Shown: in pieces, positions 14,801-27,199 of the stretch
Position numbering within the stretch: position 1 is the stretch's first letter
How the letters are laid out: every line of letters starts with the position of its first letter
Assembly: GCF_030463565.1 (NCBI RefSeq)
Contig: NC_134643.1
Location: 16,319,606 to 16,383,605 of the forward strand
Length of the DNA: 64,000 bases
Source of the DNA: Pelecanus crispus
Lineage: Eukaryota > Chordata > Aves > Pelecaniformes > Pelecanidae
Direction of reading: 5' to 3'
The notes under the pieces: model-generated
Told to the model about the DNA's origin: nothing
The model's input: only the letters and a program-made list of their open reading frames with translations
Database searches by the model: none
Position numbers and translations under genes: made by a program

Positions 14801-16124
14801 AGTCTAGCTCATCCCAGATGGGTCTCCATTCCTTCACACAGCCTAAATAAAGGCAATAAAATAATGTTTACATTGGGATATTTGCCTTTTTTTTTCCTCA
14901 AGAGGTAATTTCTTTCACACTCTTGCTAATACTGCTATATATGCAAAGCTTAAGTATAGAGTAAATTTCCAGTTGAAAATGTAACTTAAATACAAAGAGT
15001 AGATAACCAAGACCATCATTCCTATAGGCATGGCCTTCTGGGAGAAGGAACCTCGGATGCTCTTGTTCAAGACCAGATGTCCCTGTGGCAAATTTGTGGT
15101 AGAAATAAGATAAATAAGAAATAAGATAACCCCATGGTATTGCTCCACTTCTTTGGGACGTTTCTGACGTTGCTGTTTCACAAGGGGAAAGAACAGAGGA
15201 GGTGAAATTCCCACAGTGAGCGTCAGGGCTCATATTGCATTTGATCTCAGGAGCTTTTTGAATTGCACGTAGGCCACATGCCCATTGAAGGTGACAGGCA
15301 AAGAGGGGTTTTATGAGAACAGCTGCTACTGCTCTCTGGATCTCTGCTCTCAGCACATCTGGGAGCATATGTGCTTTAGGTAGCCAGGACAGCACGAGTC
15401 ACCAGGGTAGAACAAGTAGAGCAAAGTTTGGGGTACCAAGCTGTATATCAAAATAGCCAGTTTTGTAGGAATCCCAATGCCAAATCACAGTAAATGAGCT
15501 CTAGTTCAAGCTGCAACACTTCAGGCCTGGGCTTGGGAGCAGGATGTACTGTACCCAGAGAAAATAGGAACAAGAAGATTCAGAGCTGAAAATTCAAAGT
15601 CCAATTCAACCATGTCTTCTTCAGCTCTTGGAAAACAGCATCGGTAAATCTCTAGTTGCATCATCATGACAATTTTCACAGCTTGTTGGCTAAACAGTAC
15701 CAGTACTAAATATAGGCCTCTTTGGCATGCCAGCAGGAGCTTGCCAAACATGAAGGAGAGCAATTTGTCCTTCCTGAGAAGACACATGCCACCATCAGGC
15801 ATATGGTACCAAGCCAGAAACAATTCGCCCCAGAATGGCAAACAGCCCACTACTGGCCTCAGCCTGATGTATTCCCATACTGCCATGTTATCATACTTAA
15901 AACATGGAGGATAATTAGGACATTTCAGGGCAGTATTTTTTTTCCAGGTAAGAGTCACTCTTGTAAGAGAACTCACTGAAGTGTTTTAACTGAAGTTAAA
16001 AACTAATGTCATCGTTTAAAAAAACAGGGAGTAATCTGGTGAATCTTCACACCACGTTTTAAGGTCCTAAACCCACAAATGAGACTGCTCCACCTCCAGC
16101 TACTTTTACTATATAAATTGGTAT
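5891..16124. other. Intergenic region, PIK3CG side
   Basis: About 10 kb without a supportable gene. Open frames reach 100-185 codons (for example 6477-7101, 8243-8800, 14898-15395), but they overlap each other on both strands, show no recognisable domain and have no splice or poly(A) context that would make them genes. The part from about 6480 to 7030 is richer in G+C and CpG than its surroundings and includes an MEF2-like TTATAAATAG at 6674-6683. I noticed no clear transposon ends here. Confidence 0.6.
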
Positions 16125-17377
16125 GTACTAACCTGATCTCCTTCTATGACCTGGTGACCCGCCTGGTAGATGATGGAAAGGCTGTGGATGTCATCTACCT
16201 CGACTTTAGCAAAGCTTTTGACACCGTCTCGCATAATATCCTCCTCGGGAAGCTGGCAGCTCACGGCTTAGACAGGCATACTCTTCGCTGGGTAAAGAAC
16301 TGGTTGGGTGGCCGAGCCCAGAGAGTAGTGATAAATGGTGTTAAGTCCAGTTGGCGGCCGGTCACGACCGGTGTTCCCCAGGGCTCTGTTTTAGGGCCAG
16401 TCCTGTTCAATATCTTTATCAATGATCTGGATGAGGGGATCGAGTGCACCCTCAGTAAGTTTGCAGACGACACCAAATTGGGTGGGAGTGTCGATCTGCT
16501 GGAGGGTAGGATGGCCCTGCAGAGGGACCTGGACAGACTGGATCGATGGGCCGTGGCCAACTGTATGAGGTTCAACAAGGCCAAGTGCCGGGTCCTGCAC
16601 TTCGGTCACAACAACCCCATGCAACGCTACAGGCTTGGGGAGGAGTGGCTGGAAAGCTGCCTGGCCGAAAAGGACCTGGGGGTGTTAGTAGATAGCCGGC
16701 TGAACATGAGCCAGCAGTGTGCCCAGGTGGCCAAGAAGGCCAACAGCATCCTGGCTTGTATCAGGAATGCTGTGGCCAGCAGGAGCAGGGAGGTGATTGT
16801 CCCCCTGTACTCGGCGCTGGTGAGGCCGCACCTGGAATACTGTGTCCAGTTTTGGGCCCCTCAATACAAGAAAGACATTGAGGTGCTGGAGCGTGTTCAG
16901 AGGCGGGCAACGAAGCTGGTGAAGGGTCTGGAGAACAAGTCTTATGAGGAGCGGCTGAGGGAACTGGGGTTGTTTAGCCTGGAAAAGAGGAGGCTGAGGG
17001 GAGACCTTATCGCTCTCTACAGCTACCTGAAAGGAGGTTGTAGTGAGGTGGGTGTTGGTCTCTTCTCCCAAGTAGCTAGCGATAGGACAAGAGGAAATGG
17101 GCTCAAGCTGCGCCAGGGGAGGTTTAGGCTGGAAATTAGGAAAAATTTCTTTACGGAAAGGGTGGTCAGGCATTGGAACAGGCTGCCCAGAGAGGTGGTG
17201 GAGTCACCATCCCTGGAGGCGTTTAAAAAACGGGTAGATGTGGCACTTCGGGATATGGTTTAGTCTGGTCTACCCTTGATTAGTCTAGAGTGGGCTTGGT
17301 AGTGTAGGTTAATGGTTGGACTAGATGATCTTAAAGGTCTTTTCCAACCTAGATGATTCTATGATTCTATGATTCTA
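16125..17377 (+). mobile_element. CR1 LINE retrotransposon, 5'-truncated, open RT frame
   Basis: The copy carries the C-terminal part of CR1 ORF2 on the plus strand, open to a TAG at 17261-17263. The frame continues upstream into non-CR1 flank to 16079; CR1 similarity starts at about 16125. Reverse-transcriptase palm motifs are intact: motif A ([11 protein letters not shown]), motif B ([15 protein letters not shown]) and the catalytic motif C (FADD), followed by the CR1 tail ([45 protein letters not shown]). The endonuclease domain and the N-terminal part of RT are missing, so it cannot move on its own. After the stop comes a short 3'UTR ending in TTTTCCAACCTAGATG and three copies of the ATTCTATG-type octamer at 17354-17377. 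Lack of stops over about 375 codons suggests a fairly recent insertion. Open frames on the opposite strand are shadows. Confidence 0.95.
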
Positions 17378-20059
17378 AGCTCTGTGACAAACAGATTGTC
17401 ACAGCTGTCAGAGTGGGTCACAGAGAAATGAGATGCATTTGAGAGGGAATTGGCTTACCCTTTAAAGAACAGGCCTGCAAATAAACAATGAACTGTGGAA
17501 GACCTACTTAATGTAATATATGGGTTTACTTTGCTCAGAAAATGAGCTAATCCTGGGGAAAATAAACCCAAAACTTCTTTGTGAATCTCTTCTGACGTAT
17601 TGTATCCTCGTAAACTCAGACAGTCTGGTCCAGTTTTTAGTAGCTGAGTCCAAGAACAGGTCTTTAAACTAACAACGTCCAAGAACAGACTTTAAACTAG
17701 TACAAAAACATGACATTGCCATTTTTTGCAGGACCCCTGAAAAGTTTTCCCCCAAGAAAACTAATCAGTTGCAGTCTTACACTGGAAATGGATTATTTAC
17801 AAAAATACTTCTGAGAAATAAAACGGTAGACTTTCATCCAACAGTGAAAGCTGTTCAGGCACAAAGGTCCATAGGCACACATCTACTTACAAGATCATTG
17901 CCTAGAACAACAGAGGAAACCACTGAGATCCGGAGAAGGTAATTGTTCTGTTATTCCAAATACAACAAATATGCTCAGAGATAACCAGAAGTAAGGAAGG
18001 GAATCAGCATTGACTAAAAGTAGGTCTATTCATACATAAGGGGAAGATAGAGTTTCCCACGTAAGGAGCTATACTAGATATGTTCAAAGAACCATTTCTT
18101 CCAGTTGAAAAGGTTAAACCAGGTGCACTGGAACAACAGAAAGCATTTTTGTATTGCCCATTAACTTCTCCATGAGGGAACCACCAAGATGTGCTAAGCA
18201 AAGAGCTTTGTGCTGGAGGATTTTTTTTCATTTCCAACCTAGAGCTAGGGAGTATCTGCCACAAACAACAGGTAAGAAGCAAGTTAGGAAGTTAATTAAT
18301 TATTCATGGAATCGTCATTTTTCAGAGAGAAAATCAGAAATGTCACAAAAGGAGCAAAGGGCAATGGGGCTAGCAATTCAAAAGTTTAGATGCCCTTTTG
18401 CAGGCTGAGAACTACTAGTTGCAATTACATTAGCTGTGATGTTTTGAAGGATTCAGAATTATGGACCTTCCTCTGTGGTAAATGCCTTTTGCTACAAATG
18501 GCTTTGAAACTGGCCAGGTGTGGCAGAGTCCAGGGTCTGGTCACACCAACTGGCCTGTCCTTGAATCCTGGAAGTGGGGTGCTGCCTTTTCTAGTAAACT
18601 TAATTTGAAGATCAGCTTAGAGGTGCTCAGAACTGGAGAAGGTGGTGCTCCAGGTAGAAAAGGACCAGAGAAGAGAAGATTTATGGGTTTGGGAGATTTT
18701 TTTCCCCCTTCACTTGGAGTAGTGAAAGAAGAGATGGAGTTCTGCGGCCTATTTCAATATTCTTTAATCACTGTTGAGCTGTGAGTAATGTTCCCCTTTA
18801 AAACCTCCTTGACACATACTCTGGTACTTAGCTGAGTGCTCTTTGTCTGGAAAACAGCTATTAGGCACTCACCCTTATCTTAAGAGTCAGACAATCAGTA
18901 TTGTGGTGTTGTAATATGTTCATTCTCTTTAGGTTTAATATGTACAAGCTGGATTGCTTGGAATAAAAGTGGCTTTTCTGTCCTACTGTGTCAGGAAATA
19001 AAGATATTTCTGCCATATAATACTTTTTTTCCCAAGGATAAGGTCATCTTACTGTGCCAAGGAAACTCTTTCTAAGGCCACAGAATGAATTCCAAAAATG
19101 CACTGATTTTTATTTATGTAAACACATAGTTTTCAAGTTTTCTGTCTAGCCCAAGGCATTGTTAATATTGACATGAATACATACTTGGGTTCCAAACAGG
19201 CCTGCAATCACTGTAGCTCATCTATATTAAATATAGAAAACTCTAAAAAACCCCCAATTGTTAAGACATCACTGAAGTCTAACCACTTAGCAGGAGGTTC
19301 TCTTCTGTTTTCAAAACAGATTTCCAGTGGGTTTCGGCTGTGGGCACTTCTTTAAAAATCACAGTTTTGTACACTCCTTGTCCTGTTTCATCGGAGAGTG
19401 AATAATCTTTTCCATGTTTGAGCTATTACCATTTTAGTAAAGGAGCTCAGCCTCATTTTGTAATTTCTGCTGGGTGAGTAATTCCTCCTCACCCGAGTAG
19501 TCCCATTGAGTTTCCATTTGAGCAAGAACTTGCAAGATCAGGACCTTTCACCCTCAGCACTGCCCCTTTTTAGAGTGTAACTATTTTTATTCTCCAGCTT
19601 CCAGGCATAGAAATGTTGACTTCTAAACTGAGGAATGCCAATGGTTGAGACACAAAAAGAAAATAAAAGCCATTAATTAAATTACATTGGATTTTTTCAA
19701 GACATCGTACTTTTAAGCAAGGATTTGTTTACACAATGGAGTAATTTTAAAATATCTACATATTTTTAAAGTTAAAATCTTAAATGCTGCACATGTTTAA
19801 AATGAAATAATGTTTAATGCTTTACTAAGTAGCAGATATTTTAAAATAGTAGATATTTTAGTAGTAGGTATTTCAAAAAAAATTCTAGCACTTATTAGTC
19901 TGTCTCCAATAAAACATGCTCTTCCATAAATATTTAGAAGAACTCTTCTTACTTTTCCATATATTTACAAGCAGAAATTAAACCCTTCCAGGGACAAAAT
20001 CCTTACCTGCTCCTTAAAACAACTTGGGTAGATGTTAATCTGTACTTATCTGTAAGGAA
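17378..20059. other. Intergenic, no gene seen
   Basis: AT-rich sequence with only short open frames (100 codons or fewer) and no recognised domain. A low-complexity stretch near 19840-19880 repeats the word AGATATTTTA. No repeat ends were recognised. Confidence 0.5.
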
Positions 20060-20440
20060 AATATGGAGGCCAGTCACCAGTGACGTACCCCAGGGGGTCA
20101 CCCTGTACTAGGATGCATCTATGTGACCTGGACAGTAGGACAGAGTGCACCCTCGGCAAGTTTGCAGAAGATGCAATGCTGGGAGAAGTGGTTGACACAC
20201 CACATGGCTGTGCTGCCATTCAGCGGGACCTTGACAGGATGAAGGCTCTCCAGCACGAGAGAGACATGCAGATACCACGGTGAGTCCAGCCCAGGGCCAC
20301 TACCATTGATTAAGGGCTTGTAGCATCTGGCATACAAGGAGAGGCTGAGAGAGCTGGGACTGCTCAGCCTGGAGATGGTGCCAGACTGTTCAGCGGTGCC
20401 CAGTGACAGCGCAAGAGGCAACAGGCAGGACTGAAATACG
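20060..20440 (+). mobile_element. Degenerate CR1 relic
   Basis: This is a broken plus-strand CR1 ORF2 fragment. Recognisable pieces in order are the RPVTS-VPQG part of RT motif B (about 20070-20100), the ECTLGKFAED equivalent of the catalytic box (20139-20168), RDLDRM (about 20225), then, after a large internal deletion, an [12 protein letters not shown] equivalent (about 20338-20374) and SDSARGN near 20402. Stops and frameshifts interrupt the frame, and the second D of the FADD box is lost by the frame break. It is much older than the copy at 16125. Confidence 0.8.
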
Positions 20441-23400
20441 CAATCTGGACAATCTCCGGAGGTGCCTGCCAGCCTCAGCCCCCTGTGATTTTTCTCTGTA
20501 CTTTAAAGACTATGAGACATTGTTCTTACCTCTTTTTCACCTCTGATTAAGTTACCATTTCACAGGATAAAGTAGCATGAATCCTGTAGGACCTGACCCC
20601 AACATCTTCTGTAGTGGGCACCAGCTTTCAAGCAACTTCAGTGAGCTCTGTAGCGGTTCTGCACATGATGCACTGAAACACTGACAGGACATGAAAAGTT
20701 TTCACTGCTTGTGAAATGTAGCCATAATCAAAGCCCGCTGTTTGCTGTGAATGCAAATCATTTTTACTATGATACAGTCAATACTGGGTCCGTGCTGCCC
20801 TCCATCATTTAGGAGTGTTGTGCCATTTTCATGGCAGAAAGGAGTATTCCCAGCTCTGTACCAAAGCTTCCCCTCACAAAAGGAGGGCTGCCTGGGGAGG
20901 CAGAAGCCTGCAGTGCTGCACTCCCCTTGCTTGCTGACTTTCACTGAGAGCATCTCCACTGTCCAAAGTTCACTGCTCTTACTCTGGTGATCAAACACTG
21001 AAAATCTCAGTTGCTAAGAAACCCAAATTTACTTGGCAACTGGGCACATTAGAGCCCAGGACATGATAAGTTGCAGTTCTCCAGGATGGCCCCTGCCAGG
21101 ATACGATGCCTTTTAGTGCCAGGAGAGCCAGTACACTGCTGTCTGCCTGTCCTGGTCTGCCCTCCCTCACCATTCTTTTCCTCCTGTCTTGTCATCCAGC
21201 TGGGCCGATGTTGAGCAGGGAACAGTGCTGCCCGCACCAGATATATACACACAGAGGTGCAGGTAGAGAAGAGGTCTGCAAGGACTCAGCCCTTCCTCCT
21301 GGTCTGTTATGGTGCTCCCTTCTCTCTGCATCTGTGTTGAAAGGGCAAGAAAGAGGGGCAAGAAATGGTAGAGACTCACAGAGAGCTGTCTCACTTCTGG
21401 GAGCACACACCAGATTTGCAGATGTGCCTGATCCGGACCTTCCCAGGACAGGTGAGGAGACCAGTGCAATCCCAGCCTATGTTCCTTCCCTCCCACCCCA
21501 GCTGCAGTCATGACTGGGCTTCTCCATGAATCTTAGTCCATGCAAAATTGATTCCATGGGGAGGACTATAAAACTAGGTTAGCACTTTCTGGATTAAGGA
21601 AAAGATCTCAGCCTGGTGACTATCACTTTGGAAGCTAGCCAAGGCAGCAGTGTGGCACTGATCACACACTGAGAAGCTCTCTGTGCTCTCCAAAATCATT
21701 ATCCTATTCTGCAATAAGGATTAGACCAGCTGGACCTTGCTGCTAGCTCCCACAGGACAATCTGGCTGCCTAACATTAGTAAAACAGGATATCCACTGCC
21801 TGAATCTTTCTCTTCTATTCTTGTTCAGGGAATCTGTGAAGCATCCATATTGCAGTCTTTCCAGCCGCACCTTGACATTTTTGAGAAGGATAAAAAGCTG
21901 AGGACTGACTTTGAAAAATGACTGGTCCTGCCAGGGCTATGGTTGGTCAAAGGGAATTTTCTCACCCAAAGATCCCCACACTTCTGTGCCTGCATTCCTG
22001 CTGCATTCTTTCTTCATCACCTTCAGAAAAAAAATGACCAAAACAAGCATCTAATTATTGCAGACCACCGAAGACAGAAAGATGCTCCATAAGTGTTTCT
22101 TACCTTTCAAAGTGACTGTTCTGGGGCAATTTCACTCCCCTTTCATTCTTACGGAAAAGGCAGACAGGCTATGTTTTGAAGTCTCTGCTAGTGTTTCCAC
22201 CCCAGTGGCCTGTCCTAGGACCCTTTAGAGTGGGGCTACCAGGAGAGACGTGGATCTTTCAAACACATGCACTCAGGAGACAGAAGGGACATGATTTTGA
22301 GAAGCATGCAGATCCATATGGACTTGGGAAGCTGTGCTGTCTGCACAGACACATTTGAGCTCAGACGTGCTAGGATGCCTTAGCTGATTGCTCGTGACAA
22401 TCTATACGAACTGTGTGAAAAAAAACTTGTCTTATTCTCAGAGCCAGGTCTCTTAATAAGCACCACCTCTTGAGGTGTTCAGAGCCCAAAACTTAGAAAT
22501 ATCTGACAGGCCAGAGATGTTAGCAGGGATAAGCCTACAAGCCCTTGCAGCTCCTGATTACACCGATATTTTCCTTTTGTTTCCTTTCCTTTTGTTTTTG
22601 TTTTGGGAGGAAGGAAGCATTCTGCAGTGCATGCCTAATGTAGATTTCTCTTGGTCAATTGACTTGGTAGACCATCTTTGAAAACAGTTATTTTGAAGTT
22701 GGACTGGAAGGACAGCAGTGTACCTTTCCTTGGTGGGAGTTCTTGGCTTTTCAGGCAAGAATACTTTTGGTGCAATGAATTCTGTGGAAGGATCTGGCCT
22801 GGGAGGCTCCTCTTGATGTTGCCAGTTTAAGAGGCTCCACTTCCATGCCACTCCATGGAGATCGGGCTCCCCACAGGTGCCAGATTTCAAAATATTTCTC
22901 CTCTTTCCTTCATGAGTTATGCGGCTTTGGAAGACTACAAGGTTGTCAGACCTTGAGAGGGCTACTTTTTGCCAGGTGCCTGTGTGAGTTAAAAGACCTA
23001 GTCAATGGTATCTGTTGAGGAGACTTGCTAAGGAAAAAGTGTGTATCACTTGCAACCTTGCAGTCTTGCTTCCTGACTCATTGCCACAGCAATGGACCAC
23101 AGTTTTGAGATGTAGTCATTAACTCAGACCCAAGGAAAACCTTCTCACCTTCCTGCATCGTGGTAGTCCATGTGCCTTGCCAGCTGCTACCAAACCCATC
23201 TGCTTCTAGTCCAAGCCCCTGTCAGACAAGGAAGCTGTGCCTTCATCTAGATGGCAGAAGGATGATGGAGAAGTCTACAGGGCAAGGGGAGTACCCTGGC
23301 CCTGGATCCTTGCTATATGTGTTATGAGGGGAAGGGTATAACCCTCTCTGCAAGCATTCAGGCCAAACTTCCAGCAACAAGCTCACATTTGAGCTACCAG

Positions 23401-26323
23401 GTATAAATCAAGGCAGATAGAAGAAGTAGGAAGGACTACTGACCTAAATATCCAGCCTGAAGACCACATTTCTTCCTTCCCCTCTTTGTTTGAAGGTTTT
23501 GCTGGATAATGCTGTCAGATAAGGGTAGGGCATTTATGCAGGATGTCATGGCACGGGTTCTGTGGTGCACATACTGCAGATGAGGTACATATTAAAATGT
23601 CTTTTACACAGCACACTGCAAGGGAGTTTGGGAGAGGTATTCTCCAGTGGTGACCCATTTATATGCAGACTAGGCATGTCTAGGGCACTTTGTAAAGGAC
23701 TGTGCTAGAACTACGACTGTGTCTGAAGACAAGAGACCTTGAATAGGCCTTATGGTAATGATATGACAGGATGGTTTGTATGGACGTAAGGACATTGTCA
23801 GATTGATTTTAACATACAGATAAACCCTTAAAGTAAACGAGACAAAAAAGTACATCAAGTGAAAGTGATCTTAGGGCAGAAAATTATGCTGACCTGGAAA
23901 GCACCATGCCAATTCGAGTAGATATGTTGATTAAGGACCGTGTCCTTATTTAGGTAAGTTGTCCTTTTGGGTCAGGTTCCACAGCCAGATCTGCTCTCTT
24001 GTACAACAGATGCATTATCAGCTTGAAGTTCTCCATAGCTCCTTATGCAACTGTTATGTTGTAAATCAGTCTGAAGCCTGATGTGTTCTGGCTAGCCCCA
24101 GCTCATGTATGGTTCCTACAGATTAACCTGCTATGAATCTGGGCAGCCTCCAAATTGTCCTGTAATGTAGGCCCAGAGAGAGGGATTTCAGCAGAACATC
24201 ACCATCTCCCCAGCAACTGCTGGACTCTGTTACACTCAGCAGAATCTGAAAAAAGCAAAGATTCTGCCCTGTTGGTTCCAGATGCAGATACATGCATGCA
24301 GCCTTTAGGTGGAGTGAGTGTGAATAATGGCAGACCCTAAAAAAGGAAGAAGAACCGACCATTACCGCCAGTGTGGGAGACTTTTGCTAACGTACACGGG
24401 CGCCCTTTCAGCCCCACATACATAACCATTGTCCTCAGCAAATGGGTTCAGTATGAGCGAGGACTACTTACACAAAAAACCCAAGAAAAAGTGCTGTTGC
24501 AAAAGCACTTGAATCTGAAAAAAGCACACTTGGAAATAAATAGGGGGCATTGGGAAATCACATTCTGGCAATTGCACAAAGTGTGTGCATTTCCCATAGA
24601 ATTGAATAAAAATAGATTGTGCCGAAAACAACGATAAAAAACTCATGGGAGTGCGTGTCTGGCAGTGTTTATATTCCACTCCTGGGGCTAAAGTTGGAAT
24701 ATTGGAAGGGTGGTGCAATTACGAATTTTAGTTTAAAAATGTAAATATTTCTGTTTCTTATAAAAGTATGAAATATAATCACATACTTTCTTTGATGATC
24801 CATAAGTCTCCATTAAATAGCCAGTCTTAACTCACTGCAAGTCAATTAAGTTAAGATACTTATATTGCATTTGTAGAGTGATTAATATGATGGGGTCTTT
24901 AGGTTCTGCCAAAATAGAAACAGTAATGTCATATACAGACATATATGTATGCATGTGTATTTATTTATACATGCACACACATATACTTATGTGAGAGAGA
25001 GATAGAAAGACAGTCTTTCTGTTCCAGAATCTGTAAAGGTCATTACATTTAGATTATTTTTTAATCAAATGCACATTTACAAGTTCTTATAAACAAACCA
25101 TCCTGAGACAAACTGGAGACTTGGCACTCCAGTGCATGTCTCTGAACCATCCACATTTGTCCTTTAAGGTCTGCTGGTTTGAATTAAGGTTCTTCTTTCA
25201 AATGTAGCTCTTCCAACTACAGGAACACATCTTCCCTCACAGACTAGGCAATACCTGAACCCCTCTTGTCTGATGCCTTTAACACACAAAAGTGTCTGTC
25301 ACACAGCCCAGCATGTCTACCTCCCCAGCCAAGCTGTGTGTAGGTGCGCAGAGAAACACAAATTGAGAAAGAAGCACTTTCTTCATTAGGGTCAGAATGG
25401 TGGTTTTACTCCCTAATGCTATTGTCAGTTTCCACCAGGATGAAAGTCTGCAGGAACGTTACCACTGCATTAAGGTTCAAACCCAGGAAAATATTTCAGC
25501 TGGTGCTTGTGTCCTCTTTAACCAATACTTATGCAGATGCTTTATTCCTCCTGCCAAGAATAAATAGTAATTTCTTCAAGAAAATAATGAGTAACAATTA
25601 AATCTATCGGGGGGGGGGGGGGGGGGGGAGGGGGGCAGGAGGGGGATGACGACACCCAGAAACCAAAAACCCAACAGTTAATGTCCACTGAAAAAGTTGC
25701 CTCTTCCCTAGGAGAAGACATCACTTAGAACCACAGACTCCACAGCTCTGAGCCCCTCCTTTTGGAAATTAGCTCCCAAGAAACCTAAGATAGTTCTCAT
25801 AATAGATTTTTTTGGAGGAACATTGGCAGTTAATGAGCAATGCAAGGCATGGAATTGTAGGCTTGTTCTCCATCCAACAGCTATTTCTACTCCTTTGCTC
25901 CCTGTTTTTGCCACACAGCAGATGATCTGAAGATTTCAGATCTAAGCTCAAGACTAATAAAAGGAGAAGGGGTTTCACAGGGAGAAAGTTCATTTTTCAA
26001 AAATCATCAGATTCCCCAGCTCCCTCAAGGAAAAAGAAAAGCAAAACTATCCATTCATTATAGTTCTTTTGCATTTAAATAATACCCAAGCATCCACAGA
26101 GGTGACTGTAGGTTTTTAAAAGCATATTTGTATGTGATTGTCTCACTATTACTTCATATTTCATAAGACCTAAGAACTACTGCATCTTTTGGGATATTTG
26201 TGTGTTCCTCTAGAGACATGAAAGAGTTTGATTTTCCAAGAGAAGATGTTGAGCAAGACCAATACTATTATTTGACTTAAAGGGGCTACAAGGAACCACT
26301 AGACTATCTAGACTGATATCCTT
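20441..26323. other. Intergenic, no gene seen
   Basis: Mixed sequence with unrelated open frames up to 135 codons (such as 21106-21513) that overlap on both strands and show no domain. It includes a CA/TA-rich microsatellite-like stretch at about 24938-24995 and the poly(G) tract at 25609. The part from about 20700 to 24700 is less AT-rich than its surroundings, but I could not identify any element in it. Confidence 0.5.
25609..25645 (+). repeat. G20 homopolymer and G-run cluster
   Basis: Twenty consecutive G residues (25609-25628) are followed after single interruptions by G6 (25630-25635), GG and G5 (25641-25645). The plus strand can form intramolecular G-quadruplexes. Long pure G runs are rare in vertebrate DNA and their assembled length is often unreliable. 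Confidence 0.9.
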
Positions 26324-27150
26324 CATAGAATCATAGAATCATAGAATCATTTAGGTTGGAAAAGACCTTTAAGATCATCAAGTCCAACCATTAACCTAAC
26401 ACTACCAAGTCCACCACTAAAACAATTAAGGGCAGAGTAATAATTAATTTTGTGTTTCCTGGCTTGGTGGCTGCATTAATTTTAATGAAAGTAAAAACTA
26501 GGAATCATTAAGGTTGGAAAGGACCTCTAAGATCATCAGTCCAACCATCAACCCAACACCACCATGCCCACTAAACCATGTCCCAAAGTGCCACGTCTAC
26601 CCGTTTTTTGAACACTTCCAGGGATGGTGACTCCACCACCTCTCTGGGCAGCCTGTTCCAATGCTTGACCACTCTTTCCATAAAGAAATTTTTCCTAATA
26701 TCCATTATAAATCTTCCCTGATGCAACTTGAGGCCATTTCCTCTTGTCCTATCACTTGTTTCTTGGCAGAAGAGACCAACGCCCACCTCACTACAGCCTC
26801 CTTTCAGGTAGTTGTAGAGAGCAATAAGGCCTCCCCTCAGCCTCCTCTTCTCCAGGCTAAACAACCCCAGTTCCCTCAGCCGCTCCTCATAAGGCCTGTG
26901 CTTCAGACCATTCACCAGCTTCGTTGCCCTTCTCTGAACACGCTCCAGCACCTCAATGTCTTTCTTGTGGTGAGGGGCCCAAAACTGGACACAGTATTCC
27001 AGGTGTGGCCTCACCAGTGCCAAGTACAGGGGGACAATCACCTCCCTGCTCCTGCTGGCCACACTATTCCTGATACAAGCCAGGATGCTGTTGGCCTTCT
27101 TGGCCACCTGGGCACACTGCTGGCTCATGTTCAGCTGGCTGTCGACCAAA
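26324..27150 (-). mobile_element. CR1 LINE, 5'-truncated, with double 3' end (copy A)
   Basis: On the minus strand, about 190 codons of CR1 ORF2 C-terminus are open from 27149 to a stop at 26571-26573 ([68 protein letters not shown]). RT palm and endonuclease are absent, so it is dead on arrival. In element order, the 3' side has an inner CR1 3'UTR (26570-26501) ending in AACCTTAATGATTCC, a non-CR1 spacer of about 79 nt (26500-26422), then a second, outer CR1 3'UTR (26421-26324) ending in the ATTCTATG octamer repeats. The same arrangement occurs at 47112-47670. The left flank is unrelated to that copy, so the two look like independent insertions. Confidence 0.93.
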
Positions 27151-27199
27151 CAGCCGATTCATCACTTAGATCATTCAGTATAAGCCTCTTCTACTGAGC

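Noticed and set aside
14898..15395. Open frame of 165 codons, minus strand.
   Set aside because: No family resemblance and a poly(T)-adjacent end; treated as chance.
16261..17173. Minus-strand open frames of 77-162 codons.
   Set aside because: They are antisense shadows of the CR1 ORF2 at 16125-17263.
26661..27197. Plus-strand open frame of 178 codons.
   Set aside because: It is the antisense shadow of the minus-strand CR1 copy A. The 96-codon frame at 47438-47728 is the same case for copy B.
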